Source of the DNA: Acidobacteriota bacterium
GTDB lineage: Bacteria > Acidobacteriota > Vicinamibacteria > Vicinamibacterales > UBA2999
NCBI GenBank assembly: GCA_021731165.1
Contig: JAKFXY010000017.1
Location: 1-49,470, forward strand
DNA length: 49,470 bases
Reading direction: 5' to 3'
Below, one piece after another: positions 17,496 to 26,066 of the stretch; position 1 is the stretch's first letter; each line of letters opens with the position of its first letter. The position numbers and the translations under genes were made by a program. A model generated the notes under the pieces. It worked only from the letters and a program-made list of their open reading frames with translations. It had not been told where the DNA came from and ran no database searches.

Positions 17496-18443
17496 ATGAT
17501 CTTCCCCTACGACGAGTTCGACCTCTCAGGCATTAAGAGCTATCCCCTTGCGTCCCGCCACAGCAAGGCACGCGCGGAGGATTTTGCGCGGCCGGTCGTG
17601 AGAGGCACCACCTTCAAGACATGGTTTGACTCCCTTCCTTCCATCTTGGGTGCAGCCGACCTTCATCGGGTCGTGAGCGCCATCGTGCTCGCAAGGAAGA
17701 ACGGCCGGGGTATCGTCTGGGGTGTCGGTGCCCACGTAATCAAGACTGGCGTCTCGCCCGTGCTCATCGACCTCATGCATCGGGGCTACGTCTCCGCGCT
17801 TGCGATGAACGGTGCCGGGCTTATTCATGACTTCGAGATTGCGCTGGCAGGCGCTACCTCCGAGGACGTGGACGAAGCGCTCGGGCCCGGCCGTTTCGGC
17901 ATGGCCCAGGAAACTGGCACGCTGCTCAACGAAGCGATTCGCCGTGGCCACGAGCAGGGCAAGGGCCTTGGTCAGGCGGTGGCCGCATACCTCGCGGAGT
18001 TGAAGCCGGCGCACGCGGATCGCAGTTTGGCTGTGACGGCCCACCGGCTTGGCATCCCGTTGACTGTGCACGTGGCGATGGGTACCGACATCATCCACAT
18101 GCACCCGGCAGCGTCGGGCGCCGCGATCGGCGCTACGAGCCTCCGTGACTTTCGCTATTTCACCGCGTCTGTCGCGCGCCTGGAGCGAGGCGTGTATCTC
18201 AATTGCGGATCGGCAGTCGTTCTTCCCGAGGTCTTTCTCAAGGCCGTGGCGCTTGCCCGCAACCATGGAGCACCGCTTGACGGCCTGACCACCGTGAACA
18301 TCGATTTCCTGCGCATGTATCGCCCGCAGATCAACGTCGTCACCCGCCCGGTGGCAGGGACCGATGGTGTCGGGATCTCACTTGTCGGCCACCACGAGGT
18401 GCTGATTCCGCTCATCGCCGCAGCGGTGCTCGATGCCGAATGA
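17496..18443 (+). CDS. Conserved protein resembling deoxyhypusine synthase
   Basis: The 315-residue protein has features recalling the NAD-binding deoxyhypusine synthase fold: G-I-V-W-G-V-G-A-H-V-I-K-T-G-V-S-P near residue 75, an M-N-G-A-G-L-I-H-D-F-E motif near 108, and a later M-G-T-D-I-I-H-M-H-P. Bacteria lack the eIF5A target, and DHS-like bacterial enzymes usually act on small substrates (homospermidine synthase-type chemistry). I cannot identify the catalytic Lys with confidence. It is transcribed away from the molybdenum hydroxylase operon and followed by a tRNA gene. The call is by motif resemblance only. Confidence 0.5.
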   Translation: MIFPYDEFDLSGIKSYPLASRHSKARAEDFARPVVRGTTFKTWFDSLPSILGAADLHRVVSAIVLARKNGRGIVWGVGAHVIKTGVSPVLIDLMHRGYVSALAMNGAGLIHDFEIALAGATSEDVDEALGPGRFGMAQETGTLLNEAIRRGHEQGKGLGQAVAAYLAELKPAHADRSLAVTAHRLGIPLTVHVAMGTDIIHMHPAASGAAIGATSLRDFRYFTASVARLERGVYLNCGSAVVLPEVFLKAVALARNHGAPLDGLTTVNIDFLRMYRPQINVVTRPVAGTDGVGISLVGHHEVLIPLIAAAVLDAE

Positions 18444-18453
18444 GCGTAAAGCC

Positions 18454-18462
18454 TGTTATAGA
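18454..18462 (+). promoter_or_regulatory. Candidate extended -10 for tRNA gene
   Basis: TGTTATAGA matches an extended -10 (TG, one base, TATAGA), ending 13 nt before the mature tRNA 5' end. No convincing -35 is visible. This would give the tRNA its own transcript. Confidence 0.35.
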
Positions 18463-18475
18463 ATCATGGATTCGT

Positions 18476-18552
18476 GCCGGGGTAGCTCAGCCGGTTAGAG
18501 CACGCGTCTCATAAGCGCGGGGTCGGCAGTTCGAGTCTGCCCTCCGGCACCA
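18476..18552 (+). tRNA. tRNA with CAT anticodon (elongator Met, or Ile2)
   Basis: A full cloverleaf can be folded: acceptor GCCGGGG with CTCCGGC, D arm GCTC/GAGC, anticodon stem CGCGT/GCGCG with loop CTCATAA (CAT at 18510-18512), T arm GGCAG/CTGCC, discriminator A and encoded CCA. The paired 1-72 position and absence of the three G-C anticodon-stem pairs rule out initiator tRNA. The GGGTC variable loop resembles elongator Met, but CAT also occurs in tRNA-Ile2, the substrate of TilS, whose gene is next. Confidence 0.93.
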
Positions 18553-18557
18553 ATCAA

Positions 18558-18645
18558 AGATCCCACGCTCCAGATCCCAAGTCCCAAGCTCTAAATCGGC
18601 TTGGCATTTCTTGGGACCTGGAACCTGGGATCTGGGATCTGGGAT
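18558..18645. repeat. Inverted repeat of the GGGATCTGGGA family between tRNA and tilS
   Basis: The left arm 18558-18588 (agatcccacgctccagatcc and onward) and right arm 18610-18645 (cttgggacctggaacctggg and onward) are imperfect reverse complements over about 31 nt, built from GATCCCA/TGGGATC units repeated two or three times. The right arm runs to the tilS start region and may be partly translated. Related short versions are at 25301-25322 and 29175-29203. Confidence 0.75.
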
Positions 18646-18646
18646 T

Positions 18647-19633
18647 TTGTCTGCCATCCATCAGAAGGTCCGCAGGACCCTGCTCCGCCATGCGCTCCTT
18701 CCCCCTGGCAGCCATGTCCTGGTCGGGGTATCCGGCGGGTGCGACTCAGTTGCCTTGGCTCTCCTATTACTAGAGCTATCCGAATACGGAGGATTCACCA
18801 TCGCAGGTCTGGCGCACTTGAACCACCGGCTACGGCCCGCCGCGGATACCGATGAAGTATTTTGCCGAGAGCTTGGGAAGCGGCTTGGGGTCGTGGTCGC
18901 CACGGAAGCCGTCGACGTTCCGGTCTCGGCCTCTGCCAGCGGGCTGTCAATCGAGGATGCCGCCCGAAGAATCCGCTACGAGTTTCTGGAACGAACCGCG
19001 GCGGCCCTTGGCGCTGATCGTGTGGCCGTCGGCCACACTCAGGACGATCAGGCCGAAACGTTTCTCATGAAGCTCATGCGGGGGGCTGGGCTCACAGGCC
19101 TGGCCGGAATCTACCCGCGGCGCGGCATCGTGGTCCGCCCCCTGCTCGACGTGTCGCGGGCCGAGCTGCGCGTGTACCTCAGCGACCAGGGCCAAACCTG
19201 GGTCGAGGACGAAACGAATGCGGATCTCGACAACCCCCGGAACCGGATTCGCCATCGCGTACTGCCTGAGCTCGATCGGGCGCTGGGCGGATCAGCCAGA
19301 CCGGCAATGGCCAGAAGCGCGGCTCTGGCGCGGGAGGACGGGCAGTGGCTCAACGAGCTTGCCGACGAGCGCTACGAGACCCTCGTGACGCAGACGCTGG
19401 ACGGCCTGGAGCTGGATGCGGCAGCCCTGGCAGCCACCCCAACCCCGTTGCGGCGCCGTGTGCTGCTTCGGGCCCTAAGGCAGGTTGCCGGGGGACGCGA
19501 GGTGACCCTCGAGCACGTCGAGGCCGCCATGTCCGTGCTGGCAGGTGGCAGCGGGCCAGTGGATGTCCCGGGAGGTCGCGTGGAACTTCGGCGCGGAAAG
19601 GTGGTCTTAGTAGGGAAGGCACCTTCAAAGTGA
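18647..19633 (+). CDS. tilS: tRNA(Ile)-lysidine synthase
   Basis: TilS converts C34 of tRNA-Ile2(CAT) to lysidine so it reads AUA. The protein (about 328 residues) has the PP-loop S-G-G-C-D-S near residue 31, L-A-H-L-N-H-R-L-R and [10 protein letters not shown], plus R-N-R-I-R-H. The frame is open from a TTG at 18611, but those first 12 codons are translated repeat sequence; the TTG at 18647 fits the family N-terminus (x-V-R-R-T-L-L). Neither choice has an ATG or a strong ribosome site, so a repeat may have displaced the original start region. It is followed by ftsH. Confidence 0.92.
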   Translation: MSAIHQKVRRTLLRHALLPPGSHVLVGVSGGCDSVALALLLLELSEYGGFTIAGLAHLNHRLRPAADTDEVFCRELGKRLGVVVATEAVDVPVSASASGLSIEDAARRIRYEFLERTAAALGADRVAVGHTQDDQAETFLMKLMRGAGLTGLAGIYPRRGIVVRPLLDVSRAELRVYLSDQGQTWVEDETNADLDNPRNRIRHRVLPELDRALGGSARPAMARSAALAREDGQWLNELADERYETLVTQTLDGLELDAAALAATPTPLRRRVLLRALRQVAGGREVTLEHVEAAMSVLAGGSGPVDVPGGRVELRRGKVVLVGKAPSK

Positions 19634-19667
19634 TACCCTGTGCCCTTATCCCTTTTCGGAGGCCGGT

Positions 19668-21578
19668 GTGAATTCTACGCTGAAAAGTCTGGTCTTCTGG
19701 ATGGTCCTCGTGATTGTCGGAGGACTGGTCTGGAATTTTTCCACCCGCTTCCAGGCCAGTCAGAAACCCGAGACGTTCAGCGAGTTCATGGCCAAGGTGG
19801 ATTCGGGCCAGGTGGCCCGTGTCACGATCACTGGTAACGAGATCGCCTACGTTTCAAAGTCCAACGACAACTTCCGGACCTACGCCCCTCCCCAATACGA
19901 AGGGCTGGCGAACAGGCTGATCGAGCGCGGCGTCGTCGTGGCCGCTCGGGAGCCGACGGCCAACCCGTGGGCCACGCTTCTCTATTCGTGGGCGCCCATC
20001 CTGCTGATGATCGGGTTCTGGATCTTCTTCATGCGCCAGATGCAGAGCGGGGGCAACAAGGCGCTCTCGTTCGGCAAGAGCAAGGCGAAGCTCTCCTCGA
20101 GCGCGCAGAAGAAGGTCACGTTCAGGGACGTCGCGGGCGTTGACGAGGCCAAGGACGAGCTCCAGGAAATAATTGAGTTCCTGCGCGAGCCGCAGAAGTT
20201 TCAGAAGCTGGGTGGGCGCATTCCGAAGGGTGTCCTGCTGATGGGCGCTCCAGGAACAGGGAAGACCCTTCTGGCCCGCGCGGTGGCTGGTGAGGCCAAC
20301 GTGCCGTTCTTCTCAATCAGCGGCTCGGACTTTGTCGAAATGTTCGTCGGTGTCGGCGCGTCGCGCGTCCGCGACCTCTTCGAGCAGGGCAAGAAGAACG
20401 CCCCCTGCATCGTCTTCATCGACGAGATTGATGCCGTGGGACGCCATCGCGGCGCCGGCCTTGGCGGCGGTCACGACGAGCGGGAGCAGACACTGAACCA
20501 GCTCCTCGTCGAGATGGACGGTTTCGAATCGAACGAAGGCGTGATTCTCGTGGCCGCCACCAACCGCCCGGATGTGCTGGACCCGGCGCTGCTGCGCCCC
20601 GGTCGCTTCGACCGTCGCATCGTGGTGAATCGCCCAGACGTGAAGGGGCGCGAAGGCATTCTCGCCGTTCACACCAAGAGAATCCCGTTGGCTGACGATG
20701 TGGATGTGGCGGTGCTCGCGCGGGGTACCGCGGGCTTCTCAGGCGCCGACCTGGCGAATCTCGTGAACGAAGCGGCGCTTGCCGCCGCGCGTTTCAACGG
20801 GAAGGTCGTCAAGATGGGGGACTTCGAGTTCGCCAAGGACAAAGTGCTCATGGGCGCCGAGCGGCGCTCGATGATCATCAGCGAGAACGAAAAGCGGATC
20901 ACCGCGATCCACGAAGCGGGTCACGCGCTGGTTGCCGTGTCACTGCCGAACGCGGATCCGATCCACAAAGTCACGATTATCCCGCGCGGCATGGCGCTCG
21001 GTCTCACGCAGCAGCTCCCGATCGACGAGAAGCACAACTACTCGCGCGATTATCTGGAGGACCAGCTCGCGATTTTGCTCGGCGGCCGCATTGCCGAGGA
21101 GATCACGACGCACAACGTCACGACCGGAGCGGGCAACGACCTCGAACGTGTCACGGATCTGGCGCGGAAGATGGTCTGCGAGTGGGGTATGAGTGATGCG
21201 ATGGGACCGCTCACTTTCGGCAAGAAAGAGGAGCAGATTTTCCTCGGCCGCGAGATCTCCCAGCACCAGGACTACAGTGAGGAAACGGCCCGTCGTATCG
21301 ATCAGGAAGTAAAGAAGTTCGTGACCGTCGCCTACGGACGCGCCAACGCGATCCTCGTGGAGCACCAGAAGACGCTGATGGAAATGGCCGAGGCGTTGCT
21401 CGTCCACGAAACGCTCGACGCGGAACAGATCGCACGCGTCGTGAAGGGGCTGGCGCTCGACGATCCGGCGCCGGCGGCGTCCGGCTCGACGCCCGTCGCG
21501 CAGCGCGAACCCAGGGTCGCCAAGGAGCGGCCGGCGATTGTCCCACCGCTGCCGCCTCGTCAAGTGACTCAGGAATAG
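19668..21578 (+). CDS. ftsH: ATP-dependent zinc metalloprotease FtsH
   Basis: FtsH is the membrane-anchored AAA protease that degrades misfolded membrane proteins and regulatory substrates. The 636-residue protein has two membrane segments (about 5-24 and 105-122) around a periplasmic domain, Walker A G-A-P-G-T-G-K-T (193-200), Walker B I-D-E-I-D (251-255), the second region of homology ending R-P-G-R-F-D-R and the zinc motif H-E-A-G-H (415-419). A Pro/Ala-rich tail ends it. GTG start with GGAGG about 5 nt upstream. It sits between tilS and folP, a common order. Confidence 0.97.
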   Translation: MNSTLKSLVFWMVLVIVGGLVWNFSTRFQASQKPETFSEFMAKVDSGQVARVTITGNEIAYVSKSNDNFRTYAPPQYEGLANRLIERGVVVAAREPTANPWATLLYSWAPILLMIGFWIFFMRQMQSGGNKALSFGKSKAKLSSSAQKKVTFRDVAGVDEAKDELQEIIEFLREPQKFQKLGGRIPKGVLLMGAPGTGKTLLARAVAGEANVPFFSISGSDFVEMFVGVGASRVRDLFEQGKKNAPCIVFIDEIDAVGRHRGAGLGGGHDEREQTLNQLLVEMDGFESNEGVILVAATNRPDVLDPALLRPGRFDRRIVVNRPDVKGREGILAVHTKRIPLADDVDVAVLARGTAGFSGADLANLVNEAALAAARFNGKVVKMGDFEFAKDKVLMGAERRSMIISENEKRITAIHEAGHALVAVSLPNADPIHKVTIIPRGMALGLTQQLPIDEKHNYSRDYLEDQLAILLGGRIAEEITTHNVTTGAGNDLERVTDLARKMVCEWGMSDAMGPLTFGKKEEQIFLGREISQHQDYSEETARRIDQEVKKFVTVAYGRANAILVEHQKTLMEMAEALLVHETLDAEQIARVVKGLALDDPAPAASGSTPVAQREPRVAKERPAIVPPLPPRQVTQE

Positions 21579-21608
21579 GTCAAAGAGTTCGTTACCCGTC
21601 CCGCCCCC

Positions 21609-22481
21609 GTGCACTCCCGCCGTCGATTTACCCTGGCGCTCCCGGGCGGGCTGAGCCTGGCACTCGGTGAACGTACCTTGGTGATGGGCGTGATCAACGT
21701 CACGCCCGACTCCTTTTCTGACGGCGGTGCGTGCTTCGATCCAGCACATGCGATAGAAGCCGGTGTGCGCATGGCGGACGAGGGCGCCGACCTGCTCGAT
21801 ATCGGCGGCGAATCCACTAGGCCGGGCGCCGAGCCGCTATCCCCGGATGAGGAGCGCCGACGTGTGCTGCCTGTCATCGAAGGCCTTCTGTCCCGGGTGA
21901 CCGTCCCTCTGTCCATCGATACCTACAAGGCGTCCACGGCAGAAGCGGCGCTGGCGGCCGGCGCCGCGATGGTCAACGACGTCAGCGGTCTCCGATACGA
22001 ACCAGATCTGGCGGGCATCGTCGCGCGGGCGGGTGCGGCGATCGTGCTGATGCACACACGTGGACGATCGAAGGACATGTACCGTCAAGCGTCGTACCAC
22101 GAAGTGGTAGACGAGGTGCTTGACGAGCTGCGGGAAAGTATTGCCTTCGCCACGGGAGCCGGCATTCGGAAGGAGGCGATCGTCGTCGATCCGGGGCTTG
22201 GGTTTGCGAAGGAGGCGGCCCACAGCTACGAGGTGCTCGCGCGCCTCGGCGAGTTCAGCGAACTCGGCCGGCCCGTTCTCGCCGGCCCGTCCCGGAAGTC
22301 GTTTCTCGCAAGGCCGCTCGGAAAAGACGTGCCGCCCGCCGGACGTGACTGGGCGACGGCGGGCGCGGTGGCGGCGGCTGTCCTTGCCGGCGCACATATC
22401 GTCCGCGTCCACGCCGTGGCCGAGATGATTCAGGTGGTCCGCGTCAGCGACGAGATTCGGCGCTATCATCGCGCGGACTGA
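21609..22481 (+). CDS. folP: Dihydropteroate synthase
   Basis: FolP joins p-aminobenzoate to 6-hydroxymethyl-dihydropterin pyrophosphate in folate synthesis and is the sulfonamide target. The 290-residue protein shows I-N-V-T-P-D-S-F-S-D-G-G, D-I-G-G-E-S-T-R-P-G, N-D-V-S-G and G-P-S-R-K-S-F. The GTG at 21609 has a poor ribosome site, suggesting translation depends on ftsH. Its stop overlaps the cdaA ATG by one base. Confidence 0.95.
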   Translation: MHSRRRFTLALPGGLSLALGERTLVMGVINVTPDSFSDGGACFDPAHAIEAGVRMADEGADLLDIGGESTRPGAEPLSPDEERRRVLPVIEGLLSRVTVPLSIDTYKASTAEAALAAGAAMVNDVSGLRYEPDLAGIVARAGAAIVLMHTRGRSKDMYRQASYHEVVDEVLDELRESIAFATGAGIRKEAIVVDPGLGFAKEAAHSYEVLARLGEFSELGRPVLAGPSRKSFLARPLGKDVPPAGRDWATAGAVAAAVLAGAHIVRVHAVAEMIQVVRVSDEIRRYHRAD

Positions 22482-23308
22482 TGGATCTGCTGTCCGAACT
22501 CCTCCGGCGGCCGTCGGACGTGGTGGATATCGCCTGGTGGGACGTCCTCGACATCGCACTCGTCTCCATCCTCATCTACGAGTTGCTGCTGCTCATCCGC
22601 GGTACGCGCGCGGTGCAGATGGCCCTGAGCGGCGGCTTCCTCGTGGGGCTGTACTTCGTGTCCCAGTGGCTTCAGCTCGAGACGGTGAACTGGATCATCC
22701 GCAACCTCGCGGGATACGTCGGCTTTGCGATCATCGTGCTGTTCCAATCGGACATCCGTCGCGCGTTGGCGCACTTCGGACGCGCTCCCGTCTTTCGCTA
22801 CCTCGAACATCTGGAAGCCACCAACGAAGCCATCGAGGAGCTGGTCGTGTCGGTCACCAACCTCGCGGCACGTCGCACTGGCGCGCTCGTGGTGATTGAA
22901 CGGCAGATCGGATTGCGCAACTACATCGAGGGGGGTATCCCGCTCGACGCGACGGTCACCAACGATCTGCTTGGAAGCATCTTTCAACCCGGATCGCCTC
23001 TTCATGACGGCGCGGTGATCATTCAGGGCGACCGCGTGGCGGCCGCGGCTTGCTTTCTCCCCCTGTCCGTGAATCCGTTGGTCAGCCGGAACCTCGGCAC
23101 ACGCCACAGGGCGGCGCTTGGCTTGACTGAAGAGAACGACGCCGTCGCGCTGGTGGTATCGGAGGAAACCGGGACGATTTCGCTAGCCCTCGGCGGCACG
23201 TTCGAGCGCGATCTCGAGCCGGACGCGCTGCGCGCGCGCCTCAAGGCGCTGCTAGGAGTGCGACGGGTGCGTGCGCCACGCGCCGAGCGGCAGGACGTGG
23301 AAGGCTGA
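22481..23308 (+). CDS. cdaA: Membrane diadenylate cyclase CdaA
   Basis: CdaA makes the second messenger c-di-AMP from two ATP. The 275-residue protein has three N-terminal membrane helices (about residues 23-40, 47-63, 74-89) and the DAC domain with the D-G-A motif (176-178) and R-H-R (208-210), both essential for catalysis. It overlaps folP and the YbbR-domain gene by one base each. With cdaR and glmM it forms the set best known from Firmicutes. Confidence 0.94.
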   Translation: MDLLSELLRRPSDVVDIAWWDVLDIALVSILIYELLLLIRGTRAVQMALSGGFLVGLYFVSQWLQLETVNWIIRNLAGYVGFAIIVLFQSDIRRALAHFGRAPVFRYLEHLEATNEAIEELVVSVTNLAARRTGALVVIERQIGLRNYIEGGIPLDATVTNDLLGSIFQPGSPLHDGAVIIQGDRVAAAACFLPLSVNPLVSRNLGTRHRAALGLTEENDAVALVVSEETGTISLALGGTFERDLEPDALRARLKALLGVRRVRAPRAERQDVEG

Positions 23309-23958
23309 TGGCTGCTTCGCGCTTCCGTCGCCACTTGGGCCTCAAGGTCGTGTCAATCCTTCTGGCCGGCCTCTTCTGGCTCATCGTGTCCGGCGAACAG
23401 ATAGTGGAGCGCGCGATCCGAGTTCCGCTCGAGTTCACGAACCTGCCCGCCGAGCTCGAGCTCATCGGCGATGCCCCAACGGTCGTTGACGTCCGGGTGC
23501 GCGGCTCATCTGGCGCACTCGGCAGAATTGGCGCAGGCGAGCTTGTGGCCGTCGTCAACCTGCAAGCGGCGCGTCCAGGCCGTCGCCTCTTTCACCTGAC
23601 CGGAGACGACGTGCGCGCGCCGTTCGGGATTGAGGTGGTGCAGGTCACGCCCGGCAGCGTGTCGATGACATTCGAGCCTTCGTCCACGAAGATGGTGCCG
23701 GTCGTCCCGAATATTGAGGGCGATCCAGCGCCGGGGTTTGTCGTGGGGACCGTCACCGCCGAGCCGGCAGCCGTCGAGGTCATCGGGCCGGTCAGCGCGG
23801 TGGGGCGACTGGCTGAAGCCATCACGGAGACAGTGTCGGTGGCCGGGGCGTCGATGGATGTGAGTGAGTCGGTGATAGTCGGCGTGTCCGATCCGGCAGT
23901 ACGCCTGCAGACGCCACAGAGCACACGGGTCACGGTGGTCGTGTCGCCCGTCCGTTAG
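23308..23958 (+). CDS. cdaR: YbbR-domain regulator of CdaA
   Basis: The 216-residue protein has one N-terminal membrane segment (about residues 10-27) followed by two YbbR-type beta-rich repeats (around 45-115 and 125-210), exposed outside the membrane. In Firmicutes CdaR binds and modulates CdaA. One-base overlap with cdaA and a 7 bp gap to glmM support a common role. The short length means fewer YbbR repeats than the usual four. Confidence 0.85.
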   Translation: MAASRFRRHLGLKVVSILLAGLFWLIVSGEQIVERAIRVPLEFTNLPAELELIGDAPTVVDVRVRGSSGALGRIGAGELVAVVNLQAARPGRRLFHLTGDDVRAPFGIEVVQVTPGSVSMTFEPSSTKMVPVVPNIEGDPAPGFVVGTVTAEPAAVEVIGPVSAVGRLAEAITETVSVAGASMDVSESVIVGVSDPAVRLQTPQSTRVTVVVSPVR

Positions 23959-23965
23959 GAGATGC

Positions 23966-25300
23966 ATGAGTCGCTTGTTCGGTACTGATGGCGTTCGCGG
24001 CAAGGCAGGACAGCCGCCCCTCGATGCACAGACAATCAGGCGGCTGGGTGCGGCGCTCGCGCGCACGTTTCGGCATGGCGAAGCGCCGGTGCGTGTTCTC
24101 GCCGGCCGCGACACGCGCGAGTCGGGCGGTTGGATCGAGCGTGAGCTCGCCTTCGGCATGCGCAGCCAGGACGCGACCCTGACCAGCGCGGGCATCATGC
24201 CGACACCAGCCATTGCGTTCCTCACGCCGCGCATGGGCTACACGGCTGGCGTCGTGATTTCCGCTTCGCACAATCCTTTCGACGACAATGGCATCAAGGT
24301 GTTTTCCGGTGCCGGCGAGAAATTCACCGAGGCGCTCGAGCGGCGGGTGGAGGCAGCCATGGAGGATCGCTCATGGAGCCTGCCCCAGGGAGACGCCGGG
24401 CCGGTCGAGCAGGTGGACTACAGCACGGAGTACGTCGAGCATCTTCAGGGCATTCTGCCGGCGGGCGCCGGCAGCGGCATGCGGGTCGCGATCGATTGTG
24501 CCAACGGCGCCACCAGCACGATAGCGCCGCGGCTGTTCCACTCACTCGGATTCCAGGCGCGTTGCATCGGCTGCGAGCCCGACGGCCGCAATATCAACCT
24601 GCACTGCGGATCGACGGCCCCCGGCCAGCTCGCCAGGGTGGTTGTTGAGAACGGCTACCAGCTCGGCATCGCTTACGACGGCGACGGCGATCGCGCCATC
24701 TTCGTCGACGCCACCGGCAAGGTCGTGGACGGCGACGCCGTTATGCTGATGTGCGCCAAGCAGATGAAGGCGGAGGGCCGCCTCAAGGGCAATACGCTCG
24801 TGGCCACGGTCATGAGCAACATCGGCCTCGAGATTGCGCTCCGCGAAGCCGGGATAGAAATGTCCCGCACGGCGGTCGGGGACAAGTACGTCATGGAGGA
24901 GATGATGCGGCGCGACCTTTCGCTCGGGGGAGAACAGTCTGGCCACATCATTTTCTCGGAGTACTTGTTCACCGGTGACGGCCTCGCCACTTCGCTCAAC
25001 GTGCTGCGAACGATGGTCGCCTCTGGCCGCGAGTTGGCCGACCTCGCGGCCGACCTCACGGCGTATCCGCAGATCCTCGTGAACGTGCGGGTGCCGCGCA
25101 AGGTCGATCTGGCCACCGTGCCGGCGATCGCTGACGTGATGTCTTCGGTTGAATTACGGCTGGCCGGCCACGGCCGCCTGCTGGTGCGTTATTCAGGAAC
25201 CGAGCCGCTGCTTCGCGTCATGCTCGAAGGACGCGATCAGGCCGAGGTTGCGCTGTGGGCTGACGAGATTGTGGCCGCGGTCAAAGAGCATCTCGTGTAG
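23966..25300 (+). CDS. glmM: Phosphoglucosamine mutase
   Basis: GlmM converts glucosamine-6-phosphate to glucosamine-1-phosphate for UDP-GlcNAc, and in Firmicutes it binds and inhibits CdaA. The 444-residue protein has the phosphoserine loop I-S-A-S-H-N-P with S101, the metal loop D-G-D-G-D-R and the phosphate-binding R-Y-S-G-T-E-P near the C-terminus. AGGAG lies just upstream of the ATG. It closes the cdaA-cdaR-glmM set. Confidence 0.96.
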   Translation: MSRLFGTDGVRGKAGQPPLDAQTIRRLGAALARTFRHGEAPVRVLAGRDTRESGGWIERELAFGMRSQDATLTSAGIMPTPAIAFLTPRMGYTAGVVISASHNPFDDNGIKVFSGAGEKFTEALERRVEAAMEDRSWSLPQGDAGPVEQVDYSTEYVEHLQGILPAGAGSGMRVAIDCANGATSTIAPRLFHSLGFQARCIGCEPDGRNINLHCGSTAPGQLARVVVENGYQLGIAYDGDGDRAIFVDATGKVVDGDAVMLMCAKQMKAEGRLKGNTLVATVMSNIGLEIALREAGIEMSRTAVGDKYVMEEMMRRDLSLGGEQSGHIIFSEYLFTGDGLATSLNVLRTMVASGRELADLAADLTAYPQILVNVRVPRKVDLATVPAIADVMSSVELRLAGHGRLLVRYSGTEPLLRVMLEGRDQAEVALWADEIVAAVKEHLV

Positions 25301-25322
25301 GTCCCACACGGGGGATCTGGGA
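25301..25322. repeat. Short dyad of the GGGATCTGGGA family between glmM and pdxJ
   Basis: GTCCCA and TGGGAC arms flank cacacgggggatc; the sequence shares ggggatctggga with the inverted repeat upstream of tilS. No T-run follows, so it does not look like a terminator. It fills the gap just before the pdxJ start. Confidence 0.6.
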
Positions 25323-25328
25323 CTTCTC

Positions 25329-26066
25329 GTGGTCAGACTGTCAGTGAACGTCAATAAGGTGGCGACCGTCAGGAACTCGCGTGGTGGTTCCAGTCCATCC
25401 GTTGTCGAGGCGGTGAAGGTCTGCGTGGACGCAGGGGCGCCCGGCATCACCGTGCATCCACGCGCGGACGCCCGGCACATCACGGAGACTGACGTCCGCG
25501 AGATCGCCGCACTGCTGGCGCCGATGCGGGGTCGCGTCGAATTCAACATCGAAGGCGATCCGAGGCCGGCGCTACTCGAGTTGGTACACGACGTGAAACC
25601 TGACCAGTGCACGTTGGTGCCCGTGCGGCCTGGTGAAGTCACCAGCCAGGCCGGCTGGCCGAGTACGACGCCTCGGGATTCGCTTGGCCGCGTCGTCCGA
25701 GCCCTCAAGGGAGTGAACGTCCGCGTGAGCCTGTTCGTCGATCCCGACGATGCGCCGATTCGCTGGGCGGCGGACCTAGGCGCCGATCGCGTTGAGCTGT
25801 ACACGGAGCGGTACGCGCGGGCGTTCGAGCAGGGGGATGCGGCGGCGCGACAGTCGTTTGCCCGCTACTCGCACGCCGCGGAGTTGGCGCACGGCCTGGG
25901 TCTTGGCGTGAACGCCGGACACGATCTCGATCTCGACAACCTCGTGCTGTTCCGCCGTCTCCCACACCTTGCCGAGGTGTCGATCGGCCACGCGCTCGTC
26001 GGTCATGCGCTCTTCGTCGGTCTCGACGAGAGCGTGCGCGAGTACGTAGACCTGTTACGGGGATGA
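25329..26066 (+). CDS. pdxJ: Pyridoxine 5'-phosphate synthase
   Basis: PdxJ condenses 1-deoxyxylulose-5-phosphate with 3-amino-2-oxopropyl phosphate to give pyridoxine phosphate. The 245-residue TIM-barrel protein has the family start (L-S-V-N-V-N-K-V-A-T-V-R-N), H-P-R-A-D-A-R-H-I, N-I-E-G and the C-terminal G-H-A-L-V-G-H-A. The open frame reaches back to 25149 inside glmM, but the GTG at 25329 fits the family N-terminus. Its stop overlaps the hydrolase ATG (ATGA). Confidence 0.95.
   Translation: MVRLSVNVNKVATVRNSRGGSSPSVVEAVKVCVDAGAPGITVHPRADARHITETDVREIAALLAPMRGRVEFNIEGDPRPALLELVHDVKPDQCTLVPVRPGEVTSQAGWPSTTPRDSLGRVVRALKGVNVRVSLFVDPDDAPIRWAADLGADRVELYTERYARAFEQGDAAARQSFARYSHAAELAHGLGLGVNAGHDLDLDNLVLFRRLPHLAEVSIGHALVGHALFVGLDESVREYVDLLRG

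Noticed and set aside
25301-25322. Dyad after glmM as an intrinsic terminator
   Set aside because: The stem is only 6 bp and no T-run follows; pdxJ begins within 10 bases, suggesting read-through.
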